Shown here piece by piece: positions 63,101 through 64,000 of a stretch of DNA of 64,000 bases (position 1 is the stretch's first letter; each line of letters starts with the position of its first letter). A program made the translations under genes and the position numbers. The stretch spans positions 1 to 64,000 of the forward strand of contig CACYQT010000007.1 of NCBI GenBank assembly GCA_902776645.1, written 5' to 3'. This DNA is from an uncultured bacterium (GTDB lineage Bacteria; Verrucomicrobiota; Lentisphaeria; Oligosphaerales; Oligosphaeraceae). The notes under the pieces are model-generated. The model saw only the letters and a program-made list of their open reading frames with translations, was not told the DNA's origin and did no database searches.

Positions 63101-64000
63101 AACGCATTACGCGAGAAGACGTTTTGGTTCTCCGGCGGCATGCTCGGAACGATGACGGGTGACTACTGCGGCATCCACGGCGGAAGCCGTTCGATTCCAG
63201 GCCGTTTCGGTGCCCGTGTGGCACCGTTGGCGGCGGAGTTGGACAACGCCGCCCATATCGGTAAATTCACGCCGTACGAACGCCATCTCATCAACCTGTG
63301 GCTGGACTGCAACTCCTTGCGGTTAGGCGCTTTCTATGAGACGACCTTGCAGGAGAAGGGCGAACTGGTCTGGCCGGATTTGGATGTCGATCCGCACAAT
63401 CCGCAGGGCCTGGAACGGCTCGGCGGCCTGAAACGCAATTTCTGGCATGAAAACCATTACGGGCCGTACGAATTTCTTGGCTCCAGCCATCAGCGGAATG
63501 ACGTTTTCATCATGAACGAAAAGGGCGAAATCGTCTGGAACTATCCGATTGCGCATCCGCAGGACGTGTGGATGCTTGACAACGGCAATGTACTGATCGC
63601 ATGGCAGCATGGCGCGCGCGAAATCACGCGGGACAAGAAGACTGTGTGGGAATACGCCGTCGAAGCGCCGAACGAAGTGCCTAGCGTCCAGCCGCTTCCG
63701 AATGGAAACACGCTGGTCGGCGTCGTCGGCCAGTGCCGTCTTGTGGAAGTTGACCGGCAGGGCCGCGAAGTCCGTTCCATCCAGCTGTCGACAACCGTGA
63801 AGGAGCCCCATGCGCAGTTCCGCATGTGCCGCATGACGCCGCAAGGCACGTATCTTGTGCCGTTTACGGCGGAAGGCGCTCTTCGTGAATACGATGCGGA
63901 CGGAAACGTCGTCCGGACGTTCCCGCGGCTCAGTTCGCCTGTCTGCGCCGTCCGTCTGCCGAGCGGCAACACGCTTGTGACCGGTTCCGGAAAGGTTGTC
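60200..64000 (+). CDS. HzsA-related secreted multidomain cytochrome-like protein (3' end beyond window)
   Basis: At least 1267 aa; the open frame runs off the right edge. MPKRFLLLFLLSLSVLSVRA is a signal peptide. A concanavalin/LamG-like N-terminal region (~100-215, VGLWSCEKDAEKGVFKDLSGHGHDARI) is followed by a propeller (~460-730) with DLSYDGKRIAFAWTANRYHQFNVF, WHIFTVNVDGTNLRMLTD and YDDFDPCWLPNGRLAFISERRGGYIRC, the pattern of the hydrazine synthase alpha-subunit middle domain and its relatives. MTCLGCHEP gives a haem c site (Cys901, Cys904, His905). CRDCGH (Cys952, Cys955, His957) has one extra residue before His. A PQQ-like propeller (GEIVWNYPIAHPQDVWMLDNGNVLIAWQHG) forms the C-terminal part seen. 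No neighbouring anammox genes, so hydrazine synthesis is unlikely; an oxidoreductase or glycan-binding role is open. Confidence 0.8.
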   Translation, partial: MPKRFLLLFLLSLSVLSVRADHDLLDNALEIKPHDAFAALPLRLSMEILQEGSNTFQIYAASQSKRNPWHWELFTMPNSNELTVYMPGFRPQQVGFGRSVADTRYHIVVLMFEEKRLRLFVDGEFVREHQIQSIPSAPAKVMEPFYFGKIDNLTCQGTLKRAKLEHCVRDDGAVDWTVDDATVGLWSCEKDAEKGVFKDLSGHGHDARITNSEEIKMLESKKQASLPLEDTTAIRRETEEWLADHQLSKEQFPKLSVRDTVWDQWRFNLRNHGKVDYAKERRFNPNFRPADEQVFDRQSLVMEEDRNPAGTILRRLGAFLADMKTNHPEKETVWASLETRRQKLLDIWKAEAEFKPALYYAACALRREAVFENPQLIDVGDFLCVSRGVFEGSVRSVPVTSDGIGGHFATQYFGFNTIPGGGLYRVRKWRDETPVFENILENSVVENGRFKGRKLDFGAFCTPDLSYDGKRIAFAWTANRYHQFNVFSRDTCWHIFTVNVDGTNLRMLTDEAYDDFDPCWLPNGRLAFISERRGGYIRCFNAYIKVRNHTLFSMKDDGSDIVPMSYFETSEWNPSVNNDGMLVYARWDYTDRENCIGGRFWIANPDGTNPRAPHGNYPYPWHTLDDSARQDFVKRFPNVGYGGLGSRPGTPLVHMGIRAIPNSGKYIFTAAPHHGQCYGSLCMLDLSVDDDGRHSQVKRITPYEPYPEMELSNRLHYKYGMPWPLSEDTYLANCWEHIVTVDRFGNQELLCDLRDWQADPDERFRLVDPIPLRPRPCPAALPSRTRQGERATSDAPKATISVMNVYDSDQPMPKGVKIKWLRVVQNILKTNHAMGVPMIGFERENTPRVPLGIVPVEEDGSVYFEAPVAKELIFQVLDENRNAVQSMRSVAFAFPGEQMTCLGCHEPRQAAPKSMKVPMAMRRAPSKLEPEMSPIEPISFERHIRPILERTCRDCGHDWFQNGKLDYNALREKTFWFSGGMLGTMTGDYCGIHGGSRSIPGRFGARVAPLAAELDNAAHIGKFTPYERHLINLWLDCNSLRLGAFYETTLQEKGELVWPDLDVDPHNPQGLERLGGLKRNFWHENHYGPYEFLGSSHQRNDVFIMNEKGEIVWNYPIAHPQDVWMLDNGNVLIAWQHGAREITRDKKTVWEYAVEAPNEVPSVQPLPNGNTLVGVVGQCRLVEVDRQGREVRSIQLSTTVKEPHAQFRMCRMTPQGTYLVPFTAEGALREYDADGNVVRTFPRLSSPVCAVRLPSGNTLVTGSGKVV

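Noticed and set aside
60200-64000. Hydrazine synthase (anammox)
   Set aside because: Only the alpha-like part is present, domains differ from true HzsA, the second haem site is irregular, and the window looks fermentative.

Overview
The window reads as a chromosomal segment of a PVC-group bacterium, most likely Lentisphaerota (Victivallis-like). Four things point there: three tandem pseudopilin genes with the [16 protein letters not shown] leader and a C-terminal H-X9-DG signature, a copy of the PVC 'small basic protein', many secreted polysaccharide-degrading enzymes, and an HzsA-related giant protein. A glycyl radical enzyme and a CstA-type carrier suit an anaerobic, fermentative, possibly gut life. 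The taxonomy is inferred from gene content only.

Layout. 1-6.5 kb: start of a leftward gene, a VCBS/ASPIC lipoprotein, a DUF4091 (GH123-like) enzyme, a D,D-carboxypeptidase and an MBL-fold hydrolase. 6.5-13.8 kb, leftward: LemA with a HELCH membrane protein, UDP-xylose synthase, a GH32 fructan hydrolase, a PcrA/UvrD helicase and a primary-type sigma factor with a near-consensus promoter. 14-22 kb: truncated small basic protein, large DUF5696-type secreted enzyme, heptosyltransferase, truA and a BtuFCD-like uptake operon. 22.4-23.3 kb: a frameshifted KilA-N gene. 23.4-32.6 kb, leftward: GH106 rhamnosidase, cstA, and a fucose salvage pair (fucU, fkp). 32.9-41.3 kb, rightward: a giant coiled-coil/TPR protein, a small TPR protein, ExbB, two ExbD proteins, and a protein joining a TonB-type anchor to a squalene-cyclase-like toroid domain. 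41.3-43.3 kb: AT-rich DUF262/DUF1524 (GmrSD-like) gene plus a small membrane protein. 43.4-48.1 kb: a DUF5107/TPR protein and a GH78 rhamnosidase. 48.7-54.6 kb: unknown protein, small membrane proteins, a glycyl radical enzyme, an EamA carrier and a nucleoside hydrolase. 54.8-57 kb: three pseudopilins. 57-60 kb: an accessory island with an Abi_2/AbiF HEPN gene behind a predicted terminated small RNA, an ORF6N-PLD gene behind a structured leader, and three related promoter cassettes. 60.2-64 kb: an HzsA-related protein running off the right edge.

How it works together. Most of the window degrades, imports or rebuilds glycans (GH32, GH78, GH106, GH123-like; fucose to GDP-fucose; UDP-xylose; heptosyltransferase). 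The ExbB/ExbD/TonB-like cluster looks like a proton-driven envelope machine. The AT-rich islands carry defence-type genes.

The intergenic spacers are unusual. Nearly all hold short tandem arrays of strict period (7, 8, 9 or 10 bp) with a fixed core (CTAG, GGG, TTAATGN, GAGAC, TCAT), or hairpin repeats. Together with the AbiF/RNA island and the TonB-toroid cluster, these are the observations I consider most worth follow-up.
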